Source: Ruminococcus bicirculans (ex Wegman et al. 2014)
Lineage (GTDB): Bacteria; Bacillota; Clostridia; Oscillospirales; Ruminococcaceae
Reading direction: 5' to 3'
NCBI RefSeq assembly: GCF_000723465.1
Contig: NZ_HF545616.1
Span: 1,426,001-1,490,000, forward strand
DNA: 64,000 bases
Part shown: positions 11,301-18,282 of the stretch, piece after piece
How the letters are laid out: each line of letters starts with the position of its first letter
Position numbering within the stretch: position 1 is the first letter of the stretch
Notes under the pieces: model-generated
What the model saw: only the letters and a program-made list of their open reading frames with translations
Databases searched by the model: none
Told to the model about the DNA's origin: nothing
Position numbers and translations under genes: made by a program

Positions 11301-13122
11301 CTTTATGAAATGCCGCTATCTGGACGAAATCACGGGCAACCGTGGCACGGTTTTCGCAACGGGTACGCCTGTCAGCAATTCAATGGTTGAGCTGTACTCC
11401 GTTCAGAGGTACTTGCAGTATGACACCCTTGCACAGAATGGTTTGCAGCATTTTGACAGTTGGGCTTCTACCTTTGGAGAAACGGTTACAGCTCTGGAAT
11501 TAGCACCCGAAGGCACGAATTACCGAGCCAAGACGAGGTTTGCCAAGTTCTATAACCTGCCAGAGCTGATGCAGATGTTCCGTGAGGTGGCGGATATACA
11601 GACCGCCGATATGCTAAAGCTCCCCGTGCCAAAGGTCAATTACCACAATATTAAGACCAAGCCGAGCGAGATACAGACTGAGATGGTAGCTTCCCTTGCG
11701 AAGCGGGCTGAGAAAGTCAGGGCAAGGCTTGTCGAGCCGAACATCGACAATATGCTCAAGATAACCAATGACGGGCGGAAACTGGCTCTTGACCAGAGAA
11801 TGATTGACCCGATGCTGCCAGATGACCCAGACAGTAAAGTCAATGCCTGCGTGGATAATGTGTACCGTATCTGGGAGGAACACGCCGATACCAAAGCGAC
11901 ACAGCTTGTGTTCTGCGACCTGTCCACCCCGAAAAATGACGGTACTTTCAATGTCTACGACGATATGAGGGAGAAGCTGATAGCCCGTGGTATCCCGGCT
12001 GGGCAGATACGTTTTATTCACGAAGCGACCACCGATGCACAGAAAAAAGAGTTGTTCGGCAAGGTCAGAAGCGGCGAAGTCCGTGTGCTGCTCGGCTCTA
12101 CTCCGAAGATGGGAGCAGGTACGAATGTGCAGGACAGGCTCATAGCAATCCATAACCTTGATTGTCCGTGGCGTCCTTCCGACCTTGAACAAAGGCAGGG
12201 ACGTATTGAACGGCAGGGCAATATGTTCCCAGAGGTGGAGGTTTACCGCTATGTGACCGAGCAGACTTTTGATGCCTACCTCTATCAGTTGGTGGAGAGC
12301 AAACAGAAATTTATCAGCCAGATAATGACGAGCAAAAGCCCTGTCCGTTCTGCCGAAGATGTGGACGAGGTTGCCCTGTCCTTTGCGGAGGTTAAAATGC
12401 TTGCCACAGGCGATGCCCGTTTTAAGGAAAAGATGGATTTGGATATACAGGTTTCCAAGCTCCGAGTGTTAAAGCAGAGTTACCTTTCCGAGCATTACGA
12501 CCTTGAGGACAGAGTGCTGAAATACTATCCCCAGACCATTAAGGAGTATGAGGAACGCATTGCAGGCTATGAAAATGATGCAGCTCTTGCCGAGCAGCAC
12601 AAGCCGCAGGGTGAGGATAAGTTTTGCCCGATGACCCTAAAAGGCGTGACCTATACCGAAAAGGCAGATGCAGGCGAAATGCTCCTTGCAATCTGCAAGG
12701 ACTATCCGATGTCTGCACCTACCGAAATCGGCAGCTATCGAGGTTTCCAAATGGAGATTTATTATGATACCGTCAACGCCCATTACTGTATGAACCTTTG
12801 CGGAAAAGCAAAGCATAAGGTAGATTTAGGTGCTGATGCCCTCGGAAATCTGACCCGAATTGAAAACGAGCTGTCAAAGCTCCCTGCCAGACTGGAAGCT
12901 GCCAAGACCAAAAAGGCGGAAACTATCGCACAGCTTGAAACCGCAAAGGAGGAAATCAAGAAGCCTTTTGCCTTTGAAGATGAGTTGAAAGAAAAAGCGG
13001 AACGGCTGAACGCTCTTAACATTGAGCTGAATCTAAATGAAAAAGATACTTCCGTTATGGATACCGAGCCAGAGCAGACAGAAGAACAGCCCGAAAGAAA
13101 ATATGCAAGTCGGGAGAGATAA
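5362..13122 (+). CDS. Giant ICE protein: N6-adenine methylase-like plus SNF2-type helicase (2586 aa)
   Basis: The start is ATG 5362 after AAGGAGGTG. Residues 1-230 resemble the LtrC/ArdC-like N-terminal region of ICE helicases. Residues about 280-398 are a charged, Ser/Ala/Arg-rich linker read from the tnpV DNA in another frame. A Rossmann methylase core has motif I LEPSCGTGNF (about 1114) and motif IV as NVPF (1179-1182) instead of the usual NPPY/F. The helicase part has Walker A AHKVGAGKT (1784-1792), DESH (1949-1952), ATGTP (1999-2003), GSTPKMGAGTN (from 2245) and QRQGRIERQG (2277-2286), the SNF2/superfamily 2 set. A coiled coil ends the protein. Such proteins occur throughout Tn1549-type ICEs and are thought to protect or process the transferred DNA. 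Whether the methylase is active is uncertain. Confidence 0.88.
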   Translation: MAAKYQLITELYRRTGVAVAKNPQAWQGFLSSACRNYKCRYDEQLLIYAQRPDAVAVAKLETWNRQFKRWVNKDSKGIAVFDPKGRRNTLKYYFDVSDTHEGYYGSRPVPIWQMDERYEQAVMERLSDRFGDVESTDLASALMETAKNAVEDNLQDYFSQLKDCTKDSFLEELDDFNIEVIYRRLAANSVAFMLISRCGLDTNEFFDREDFADIVNFNTPAMINAIGVATSDIAEMALREISQSIRNVQMAEKDQNRTFAQRTQAQYDKGRQQPERSEYNERNHLQQTGGLSYSRPNITDRARASAWQVRFDAQGLSGEAQTSDLSQPADIGQAERASARGRADSTPEVGASDEAALSRAGRDRGTERESSDAVGRTDEQHPQPSGGSDTDRTDLQVSVAKEDEVRVNLPTVDEQIEMIAKAEDEKASAFAISKEDIDSVLQKGSGVADGKYRIYRQFQKGEDRQKNIEFLKNEYGTGGGTHIFPDGFSGHSWHDSKGLAIDRNGTYTNHDLVLKWSQVEKRLRELIKDNRYLNPKEKEHYADYLESVSAPQYEIDTQRKIARQRFIDAHRDLPPADKRDTLALRLSDFIRDLDRYEKDLLSVVERSDLADVTAEQMEQHLSDPSTVQQLIDFLAQVQWKTTSVFSRSNGWKFTEELRELHPLRYLYNEGDVVYIGADKYEIATLTEEKVYLQNAEFPILGQEYSRADFEEKLTENPANDHLKVVVTEKQRTETPSEKKQDGIQFSIGFSEHPAFYDRQLNDRYTDLSFALGNKLLGILDEKQHREREGDKNIGWYHKTDFVIKAVIGGEEFNYEGRFDIGDGEGDLIAHIKNFYDYALSPKGEQLYGDDRESLLRGRDEFIPFLEQHTELTQEEEKLLDEIMATESDWYRTAEEAEEKPQANADKVNGSEAPVIEMEQSTDDLIGREIIIDNRKYLIESIGKISGDVSLRDITFQNNVGFPINRVEKIGYIQKLLEQEKTVPPEEKTETLATDRHNFRINDDAIGVGGAKEKFRNNMAAINLLHELEIENRLATPEEQEVLSRYVGWGGLSKAFDEHNAAWAEEFKELYASLSPEEYRAAMESTLTAFYTPPVVIKAMYDALDRLGFSQGNILEPSCGTGNFFGLLPESMQNSKLHGVEIDSLTGRIAKQLYQKANIAIEGFEKTNLPDDHFDVVLGNVPFGEIRVNDSRYNAQKFLIHDYFFAKALDKVCAGGVVMFITSKGTMDKASPEVRKYIAQRAELLGAIRLPDNTFKANAGTEVTSDILILQKRDRVMDIEPDWVHLDTDENGVTMNRYFVEHPEMVLGEIKMENTRFGTFEPVCKARKDIPLSELLSNAVQRINGEIPELDNRVDEISDEQELSVPADPNVRNFSFTLVDGRVYFRENDRMQPASVSMTAENRIKGLIQIRDCVRKLIEYQTDDYPEEMIRTEQENLNRLYDVYTAKYGLINSRGNYLAFASDESYFLLCSLEVLDDEGNFKRKADMFTKRTIKPHREVTSVETASEALALSIGEKARVDLPYMEQLTGKTQAELVQNLQGIIFKVPNCEPVSYVAADEYLSGNVRNKLTVAELAAKNDPELAVNVEALEKVIPKDLSAAEISVRLGATWIPQEDIQRFVMELLTPSSYAAGRLKVRYTPINGDWFIENKSSDMGNVKADSTYGTKRASAYRIIEDTLNLRDTRIFDYVYDEHGNKKAVFNAKETTAAQAKQEVIKQAFQDWIWKDPERRNRLVRYYNDTFNSVRPREYDGSHITFGGISPEITLRAHQVNAIAHILYGGNTLLAHKVGAGKTFEMVAAAQESKRLGLCQKSMFVVPNHLVGQWASEYLRLYPSANILVTTKQDFETGNRKKFCGRIATGDYDAVIIGHSQFEKIPMSIERQREQLEKQLDDIERGIDDVQASKGEQFTVKQLMKTRKAIKTKLEKLNDTKRKDTVIDFEQLGVDRLFIDESHFYKNLYLYTKMRNVGGIAQTEAQKSSDLFMKCRYLDEITGNRGTVFATGTPVSNSMVELYSVQRYLQYDTLAQNGLQHFDSWASTFGETVTALELAPEGTNYRAKTRFAKFYNLPELMQMFREVADIQTADMLKLPVPKVNYHNIKTKPSEIQTEMVASLAKRAEKVRARLVEPNIDNMLKITNDGRKLALDQRMIDPMLPDDPDSKVNACVDNVYRIWEEHADTKATQLVFCDLSTPKNDGTFNVYDDMREKLIARGIPAGQIRFIHEATTDAQKKELFGKVRSGEVRVLLGSTPKMGAGTNVQDRLIAIHNLDCPWRPSDLEQRQGRIERQGNMFPEVEVYRYVTEQTFDAYLYQLVESKQKFISQIMTSKSPVRSAEDVDEVALSFAEVKMLATGDARFKEKMDLDIQVSKLRVLKQSYLSEHYDLEDRVLKYYPQTIKEYEERIAGYENDAALAEQHKPQGEDKFCPMTLKGVTYTEKADAGEMLLAICKDYPMSAPTEIGSYRGFQMEIYYDTVNAHYCMNLCGKAKHKVDLGADALGNLTRIENELSKLPARLEAAKTKKAETIAQLETAKEEIKKPFAFEDELKEKAERLNALNIELNLNEKDTSVMDTEPEQTEEQPERKYASRER
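6200..6553 (+). CDS. tnpV: TnpV-family protein nested in another frame of the helicase gene
   Basis: A 117-residue frame starts at ATG 6200 behind AGGAG (6187-6191) and ends at 6553, wholly inside the helicase gene but in a different frame of the same strand. The protein reads MSEITYSRQGDYLIPDLTLP at its start and contains LNGHLHEVEQ and MQWVGLMNNIRSQAEEVILTEL, which I recognise as the transposon-encoded TnpV family. TnpV is a small accessory protein of mobile elements with no established biochemical role. The good ribosome site, full family length and conserved motifs argue for real translation. The helicase frame across the same DNA is low-complexity, as expected if tnpV is the frame under selection. 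Confidence 0.75.
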   Translation: MSEITYSRQGDYLIPDLTLPTEPELPLGRYALMHRDYLEKHKRVTYLNLLTSGRLNGHLHEVEQTALQRLELLTKQLSAEQGVTEELKEKAPMQWVGLMNNIRSQAEEVILTELIYK

Positions 13123-13199
13123 TGCGGTTTGCATATTTGTATTGCTGATTTCTGGGAAGTATAATAGGTGTAGATTAGTAAATGTCGGAGGTGAAAGGT

Positions 13200-13529
13200 G
13201 TGCTTGATAATTTCAGATTTGAAACCTTTGTTGATGTGCATAGCAACATCTTTGCTGAATATCTAAGCTCCGTTATCGCAAAGCTGCCCAAAGACAATCC
13301 AGAATACCGTTCCATAGAGGAAAGGATAGAGGAACTCTACAAGGAGTATCCAAAAGTGATGGAGGCTCTGGATACGGAAAAGCCGAGCGATTTATCCGAG
13401 CAGGAGTGTAAGACTTTGATAGAAGTTTTGGAGCTTCGGAACAGGCTCAGCGATATGCAGCAGGAAGCAATCTATTTCAGAGGGTGCTATGACAGCGTTG
13501 GGTATCTCAAAAAGGCAGGAATTTTATAA
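13200..13529 (+). CDS. Small helical ICE protein (109 aa), unknown function
   Basis: GTG 13200 is preferred because GGAGGTG (13187-13193) lies at normal distance; the in-frame ATG at 13182 is upstream of that site. The protein is acidic and almost all helix, with paired heptad-like segments (SIEERIEELYKEYPKVMEAL, LIEVLELRNRLSDMQQEAI). It probably forms a small coiled-coil dimer. Its position between helicase and primase genes suggests an accessory role in ICE DNA metabolism. It is the last conserved ICE gene before the AT-rich insertion. Confidence 0.65.
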   Translation: MLDNFRFETFVDVHSNIFAEYLSSVIAKLPKDNPEYRSIEERIEELYKEYPKVMEALDTEKPSDLSEQECKTLIEVLELRNRLSDMQQEAIYFRGCYDSVGYLKKAGIL

Positions 13530-13566
13530 CCAAGAACGGCGGCATTGGCGTGGAGCTGATGCCGCT

Positions 13567-13585
13567 TTTACATAGCCGCAGAGGT
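13567..13585. repeat. Left copy of short direct repeat flanking the cargo gene
   Basis: TTTACATAGCCGCAGAGGT at 13567-13585 matches 14902-14919 except for one extra C. The two copies lie just outside the AT-rich cargo gene, as expected for an insertion or for recombination at short homology. Confidence 0.55.
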
Positions 13586-13649
13586 GGAAAAATGCATACC
13601 TTTGTGGTACAATTAGAACAATAAAGTAAGCAAGAAGGTTGGTTTAGAT

Positions 13650-14894
13650 ATGGATATTAGATTTAGCACATATAATGATTTTCTAACTGAATATCAAACA
13701 TACAAATTAGATAAATGCAGTAATTGTGAAGGAGTGCGAGAGTTAATTGACGATGATGTAACAGTCGTTATAGAAAATAGAACGCTCCATTTTCCAGAGT
13801 TACTTGTTCTTTGTTGTAATAAATGTGGAGATAAATGTCTGCCCGAATATTCCAAACAAATTATAGATGGTGCATATAAGTCTATGATAGAACAAGAACA
13901 GTTTGTAGGAGAGTTTGTTTCAAAAAGCTACAAAAAGAAATTTGAATATTGTAAAGAAACAGATTATAAATACGACCATAAAGATTATTATAATATCCCT
14001 GGTCTTTGTTATGATGAGGAACATTCAACAGAAGGTTTTTTGACACCTGTTTATTTCGATAGAAAAGCACTTATATATTTTATTTCTGTTCCCGATTTTG
14101 AAGTGGATATTTTCTCAGAAACCTATGGACACATAGGTAAGAAAGACCCAGAGGGAGTATATATATATGATTGGGATGTGCCATTTGGTTTTAACAGTAA
14201 TGGAAAGTTAGTATTTTGGTTGGGCGATTTGAATTATATGGATACTCAGAGCCAAGCGATTTTAAAAGGATTTAATGTTGACTCAGACCATTTAATCGTT
14301 GATTCAGAGTTCTTTCAAGCACAAATGAACTGTACTTTTAGTAAGCCTATTATAGAGAAACAAATTCTAATGAATAAGGACAGCTTCATTTCAAACATTA
14401 AGAAAAAATACAACATTGATTTAGCCCATTTAGACGAAGAATGTTCGGAACACGCTAAAAACATCAAGCGTCCGCTTGTTTTCACAGAGCAAAGTGTTTC
14501 TGGTGTAATAAATGCTTTTGACAAGGTGTTGGTAGAGGGCTTTAATGTTGGACGGTTGAGAGAATTGTATGAGGCATTATATTCTGAAAATGAAAGAGAT
14601 GCTCAATACGGAAAGTGGCAGTCAATTCGTCTTATCAAAGAAATATTGCTGAAATTCTGCAATGGAATTGGAAATACGATTGATGTTGAAAAATTGATTT
14701 CGCCGTTGTATATTCTTCACGATTATCGAATATATTTTGACCATTTGCTTTCAATGGATAAACAAGAAAGCACCAAAGCCCATATAGTTGAGACATTAGG
14801 TGTTCAAAATTTTAGTGAGCAAGAAGCAATTTATTTAGAGGAAATAGACCGTCTTAATAAACTGTTTCAGTATTTGGTGTTGTTATCAAAATAA
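13650..14894 (+). CDS. Unidentified AT-rich cargo protein with N-terminal zinc-ribbon-like region (414 aa)
   Basis: ATG 13650 is preceded by AGAAGG. The N-terminus has CSNC at about residue 23 and CCNKCGDKC at about residue 54, like the YgiT/MqsA-type zinc ribbon. The central part is rich in aromatic and acidic residues (for example VYIYDWDVPFGF) and the last 130 residues are helical. I do not recognise the family. The gene is much richer in A and T than the ICE genes on both sides, has its own spacer, and is bracketed by a near-direct repeat (13567-13585 and 14902-14919). It therefore looks like an acquired cargo gene, perhaps for defence or regulation; that role is a guess from position only. 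Confidence 0.75.
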   Translation: MDIRFSTYNDFLTEYQTYKLDKCSNCEGVRELIDDDVTVVIENRTLHFPELLVLCCNKCGDKCLPEYSKQIIDGAYKSMIEQEQFVGEFVSKSYKKKFEYCKETDYKYDHKDYYNIPGLCYDEEHSTEGFLTPVYFDRKALIYFISVPDFEVDIFSETYGHIGKKDPEGVYIYDWDVPFGFNSNGKLVFWLGDLNYMDTQSQAILKGFNVDSDHLIVDSEFFQAQMNCTFSKPIIEKQILMNKDSFISNIKKKYNIDLAHLDEECSEHAKNIKRPLVFTEQSVSGVINAFDKVLVEGFNVGRLRELYEALYSENERDAQYGKWQSIRLIKEILLKFCNGIGNTIDVEKLISPLYILHDYRIYFDHLLSMDKQESTKAHIVETLGVQNFSEQEAIYLEEIDRLNKLFQYLVLLSK

Positions 14895-14901
14895 CATATC
14901 G

Positions 14902-14919
14902 TTTACATAGCCGAGAGGT
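14902..14919. repeat. Right copy of short direct repeat flanking the cargo gene
   Basis: TTTACATAGCCGAGAGGT, the partner of 13567-13585. It also forms the 5' arm of the terminator-like hairpin that follows. Confidence 0.55.
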
Positions 14920-14956
14920 TTTCGTTTAACGAAAGCCCCTCGGCTATTTCTATTTT
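14910..14956 (+). terminator. Strong hairpin with T-rich tail after cargo gene
   Basis: GCCGAG (14910-14915) pairs with CTCGGC (14939-14944), and GGTTTTCG pairs with CGAAAGCC inside; TATTTCTATTTT follows. This is a rho-independent terminator or attenuator between the cargo gene and the primase gene. Confidence 0.65.
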
Positions 14957-14975
14957 CTGGAGGTGATTTTATTGA

Positions 14976-15968
14976 ATGAGAACTAACAGACCCTATGTGC
15001 AGATTGACCCAGATGTGCTTGAACGGGTACGCCAGATTGACCTGTTATCCTATCTGCGTGAGTTTGAGCCGAGCAATCTCGTTAAGGTCAAAGGCACAAG
15101 TAATGTGTACTGTACCGCAGAACACGACAGCTTAAAGATTTCCAACGGCAAATGGTATTGGTGGTCGAGAGGTTTCGGCGGCTATTCTGCCCTCGACTAT
15201 CTGATAAAAGTCAAGGAATATGACTTCGTAGAAGCCGTGGAAATTCTTACAGGACAGGCGTTGGCGGACTGGAAACCGCCGCCCCCTGCCGAGAAAAAAG
15301 ATGAGCCAAAGGTGCTTCTCTTGCCGCCGAAGTTTAAGAACTGCGACAGAGTTTTGCAGTATCTTTTCGGGCGTGGTATTGACTATCAGCTCATACAGGA
15401 GTGCGTTGCAGACGATACAATTTATGAGAGCGCCGACTATCACAACGCCGTTTTTATCGGCAAAGATGAAAGCGGAACACCCAAATATGCGGCTCTTAGA
15501 AGTACGCTCGGCAGCACTTTCAAACAGGATGCATCGGGCAGCGACAAAAGGTATTCGTTCCGACTTCTGGCAAGAGAGCCGACAGATACCGTGCATTTAT
15601 TTGAAGCCGCCATTGATTTACTGTCCTATGCCACTTATCTGAAATGCGAGGGCAAGGACTACAAATCGGAAAGTCTGCTTTCTCTTTCAGGCGTGTATCA
15701 GCCAAAGAAAGAGATGAAGGACTGCAAAATCCCCATAGCTCTCACAACTTTTTTGAGTGCCAATCCACAAATTAAGACCATAGTTCTGCATCTGGATAAT
15801 GATAAGGTAGGCAGGCTTTGTACCGCTACTTTGAAAGAACTGTTGCAGAAAGACTACAAAATCGTTGATGATCCACCGCCTGTCGGCAAGGACTTCAACG
15901 ATTTTTTGTTGTCCTATCTGGAAATTGCAAGACCTATGCCCAAGCGTGAAAGGAGTGATGCCCGTTGA
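14976..15968 (+). CDS. DUF3991/toprim domain protein, primase-like (330 aa)
   Basis: GGAGGTG at 14959-14965 precedes ATG 14976. The N-terminal part has the CHC2-like layout of ICE primases (YCTAEHDSLKIS, WYWWSRGFGGYSALDYL), corresponding to DUF3991. The C-terminal toprim fold shows the conserved acidic residue in HLFEAAIDLLSYA and the DxD-like HLDNDKVGR, then GKDFNDFLL. Proteins of this type are considered primases or DNA-processing factors that help replicate the incoming single strand. A proline-rich linker (PPPPAEKKDEP) separates the domains. Confidence 0.82.
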   Translation: MRTNRPYVQIDPDVLERVRQIDLLSYLREFEPSNLVKVKGTSNVYCTAEHDSLKISNGKWYWWSRGFGGYSALDYLIKVKEYDFVEAVEILTGQALADWKPPPPAEKKDEPKVLLLPPKFKNCDRVLQYLFGRGIDYQLIQECVADDTIYESADYHNAVFIGKDESGTPKYAALRSTLGSTFKQDASGSDKRYSFRLLAREPTDTVHLFEAAIDLLSYATYLKCEGKDYKSESLLSLSGVYQPKKEMKDCKIPIALTTFLSANPQIKTIVLHLDNDKVGRLCTATLKELLQKDYKIVDDPPPVGKDFNDFLLSYLEIARPMPKRERSDAR

Positions 15969-16042
15969 TTGTGTAGTAGATTCTCACCAGAAAGACACCG
16001 AAACCAAATCAAAATTTAGTGCTGAAAGCGAGGAATGAACCA

Positions 16043-16336
16043 TTGAAAAAGTATGATGTAACCCTTACCGCCCATTATCAAAAGACCGTTTCCGTCTATG
16101 CAGAAAGCCCCGAACAGGCAAAGGAAAAAACAAAAATTATCCTGTTCGATACCGACCTTATCAACTTTACCGATGATGATTTTGTCTGCGGCGAAGCCGA
16201 TATTACCGAGCAGAGAGAGGACGGGCTTGACGGTGTTGGCGAGAATACACCACAGGAAAATGAAGATTGTTCGGACTGCCCGTACTTCTGCCCTGTGTGC
16301 GGTGAGTGTATGTATGAGGACGATTGCGAAGAATGA
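16043..16336 (+). CDS. DpnD/PcfM-family protein with Cys-rich tail (97 aa)
   Basis: KKYDVTLTAHYQKTVSVYAES and the FDTDLINFTDDDF segment match the DpnD/PcfM family found next to conjugation genes. The C-terminus holds two closely spaced Cys pairs (CSDCPYFCPVCGEC) that could bind zinc. I chose the TTG at 16043 (the family starts near KKYDV), with GAGGA just upstream; a GTG at 16019 would add 8 residues. It lies just before the candidate oriT hairpins. The function of the family is not known. Confidence 0.65.
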   Translation: MKKYDVTLTAHYQKTVSVYAESPEQAKEKTKIILFDTDLINFTDDDFVCGEADITEQREDGLDGVGENTPQENEDCSDCPYFCPVCGECMYEDDCEE

Positions 16337-16354
16337 GATGTCTTACCAAGCACT

Positions 16355-16398
16355 GAATTTGGTTAGCCAAATTCGCTTGTTAGGGGGCAGCCCCCTAA
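16355..16398. other. Candidate origin of transfer: two adjacent perfect hairpins
   Basis: GAATTTGG (16355-16362) pairs with CCAAATTC (16367-16374) around a 4-base loop. TTAGGGGG (16380-16387) pairs with CCCCCTAA (16391-16398) around CAG. Both lie in the short non-coding gap before the MobC and relaxase genes, where oriT commonly sits, and a GGGGGCAGCCCCC hairpin is often seen near relaxase genes of Firmicute elements. The exact nick site cannot be read from the sequence. Confidence 0.5.
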
Positions 16399-16428
16399 TA
16401 CCCCGTGAGAACAGAAAGGAGTTCAAGA

Positions 16429-16581
16429 ATGAGTGAGTTCTTATTTTTCATTATCGGCACAATGCTCGGCGGTCTGTTCGGCGTTGTGTGTATGTGCTGC
16501 TTGCAGATAAACAGACTTTCCGAGAGAAAGGAAGAGGACAATGCGAAAAAGAAATGTGCAGATACTTTTCCGTCTGACTGA
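16429..16581 (+). CDS. DUF3789 small membrane protein (50 aa)
   Basis: MSEFLFFIIGTMLGGLFGVV is an N-terminal membrane helix with a small-residue face (GTMLGGLFG), followed by CMCCLQINRL and a charged tail; this is the DUF3789 pattern. AGAAAGGAG (16413-16421) precedes the ATG. The 3' end overlaps mobC by 41 bases. DUF3789 proteins are frequent beside MobC in this ICE family; their role is unknown. Confidence 0.7.
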   Translation: MSEFLFFIIGTMLGGLFGVVCMCCLQINRLSERKEEDNAKKKCADTFPSD

Positions 16582-16870
16582 GGAGGAAGCCGAACACCTT
16601 AATGAGCTTGTGCGGAAATCGGGTCGCTCAAAAGAAGCCTTTTTAAGAGAAATGGTAAGGGGCTATCAGCTCTGCGAAAAGCCCGACCCAGAGTTCTATA
16701 AAATGATGCGTGAGCTGTCCGCTATTGGCAACCGTATCAATCAGCTTGCGGTTAAGGCAAACGCCCTCGGCTTTGTGGATACCCCGATGCTCCGTGAGGA
16801 AGCAAGGAAGTGGCACGAATTTCAGATTGAAATTCGCAAAAGGTATCTGCTTCCACGCAGGTCATCGTAA
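16541..16870 (+). CDS. mobC: MobC-type relaxosome accessory protein (109 aa)
   Basis: The N-terminus (RNVQILFRLTEEEAEHL) begins with the beta-strand and helix of a ribbon-helix-helix DNA-binding fold. The helical C-terminus includes IGNRINQLAVKANALG, the signature of the MobC family. Such proteins bind oriT and help the relaxase nick. The stop overlaps the relaxase start by one base, so the two are translationally coupled. GGAAGAGG precedes ATG 16541. Confidence 0.85.
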   Translation: MRKRNVQILFRLTEEEAEHLNELVRKSGRSKEAFLREMVRGYQLCEKPDPEFYKMMRELSAIGNRINQLAVKANALGFVDTPMLREEARKWHEFQIEIRKRYLLPRRSS

Positions 16871-18282
16871 TGGCGGTCTGCGAGATATGGGATGTGCGTG
16901 GCAGGCTCGACCACCCAATCGACTATGCCGAAAATCCCGAAAAGACAGCCAACCCCAAATACACCGAAGCCGACCTGCAGGCGATGGTCGATGTAATGGA
17001 GTACGCTACTAATAAGAATAAGACCGAGCAGCGTTTCTTTGTCACAGGCGTAAACTGTGACCCGACCACCGCTAGAGATGAAATGATGATTACCAAAGCG
17101 GGGTGGAACGACACGAGCGAGATTGTCTGTTACCACGGCTTTCAGAGCTTCAAGCACGGTGAGGTTACGCCAGAGCAGGCTCACGAAGTCGGCGTTAAAC
17201 TTGCTGAGCGAATGTGGGGCAACAGATTTCAAGTCATCGTTGCCACCCATCTGAATACCGACTGCCTGCATAATCACTTTGTCGTGAACTCTGTTTCTTT
17301 TGCTGACGGTATGCACTACCACGACAACAAAGCAAATCTGCGGCTGCTCCGTCAGCGCTCCGATGAGCTTTGCCGTGAGTATGCCCTGTCCGTCATCGAA
17401 CACCCAAGCGGCAAGAAAAAGCCCTACGCCCTTTACCAAGCCGAAAAGCAGGGGCGACCCACGAGGGATAATGTTGCAAGACAGGCGGTGGACGAAGCTA
17501 TCAGCAAATCATTCACGCTGAAAGACTTTGACCGCCAGTTGGCAGAAATGGGCTACCGCATAAACTTTGACCCCAACCGCAAGTATTGGACGATTATCGG
17601 CAAGGGCTGGCAAAGACCCAAGCGGCTTTATAAGCTCGGAGAGGAATACACCAATGACAGGATTATGGAGCGTATCAGAGAAAATTCCTATGCGGTCAAA
17701 TTCCAGAGCTTCTCGGAGCCACAGCCACAGATTAAGGTCTATCGGGTCAAAGGCTCTTTGAAGAACGCTAAGAAAATCGGTGGCTTGCGTGGACTGTATC
17801 TCCATTACTGCTACAAGCTCGGTATCCTGCCAAAAGGCAGAAAACAAAATTATGCACGGCTTCATTATCTCTTAAAGGACGACCTTATGAAGATGGAAGC
17901 CATCACACAGGAAACAAGGCTGCTTTGCCGCAATCACATTGATACGGCGGAGCAGCTTTGTTCATATAAAGGCTCTCTGGAAACGGAGATGTCTGCCCTG
18001 CTTCAGAAGCGAAAGGAGCTTTACTCCAAATCCCGCAGGATAAGCGGCGAAGAAAAGGAAGCGGTCAAGGCAGAGATTTCCGATATTTCGGGGCGGCTGA
18101 AAGTTATCCGAAAGGAGGTCAGACTGTGCGAGGGCATTTCCGCCCGTAGTGATACCCTCAAGGAAAAATTGCAGACGATACGGGCAGACGAAAACGAACA
18201 GCGAAGAAAGGAGCTGATGAAGAATGAACACAGGCGGCGAAGCGGCAGAACAAATCGTCCGAATGAGCTTGGAGGGCTTTGA
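16870..18282 (+). CDS. Conjugative relaxase, MobA/VirD2 type (470 aa)
   Basis: The relaxase domain fills about residues 1-190. Three histidines, H127 and the pair H134/H136 in CLHNHF, form the metal-binding triad. The nucleophilic Tyr should be near the N-terminus (Y19 in HPIDYA is a candidate). The C-terminal half is basic and helical with a coiled-coil region. The enzyme nicks one strand at oriT, stays bound to the 5' end and pilots it to the coupling protein. It follows mobC with a one-base overlap and overlaps the PcfB-like gene by 59 bases. Confidence 0.88.
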   Translation: MAVCEIWDVRGRLDHPIDYAENPEKTANPKYTEADLQAMVDVMEYATNKNKTEQRFFVTGVNCDPTTARDEMMITKAGWNDTSEIVCYHGFQSFKHGEVTPEQAHEVGVKLAERMWGNRFQVIVATHLNTDCLHNHFVVNSVSFADGMHYHDNKANLRLLRQRSDELCREYALSVIEHPSGKKKPYALYQAEKQGRPTRDNVARQAVDEAISKSFTLKDFDRQLAEMGYRINFDPNRKYWTIIGKGWQRPKRLYKLGEEYTNDRIMERIRENSYAVKFQSFSEPQPQIKVYRVKGSLKNAKKIGGLRGLYLHYCYKLGILPKGRKQNYARLHYLLKDDLMKMEAITQETRLLCRNHIDTAEQLCSYKGSLETEMSALLQKRKELYSKSRRISGEEKEAVKAEISDISGRLKVIRKEVRLCEGISARSDTLKEKLQTIRADENEQRRKELMKNEHRRRSGRTNRPNELGGL

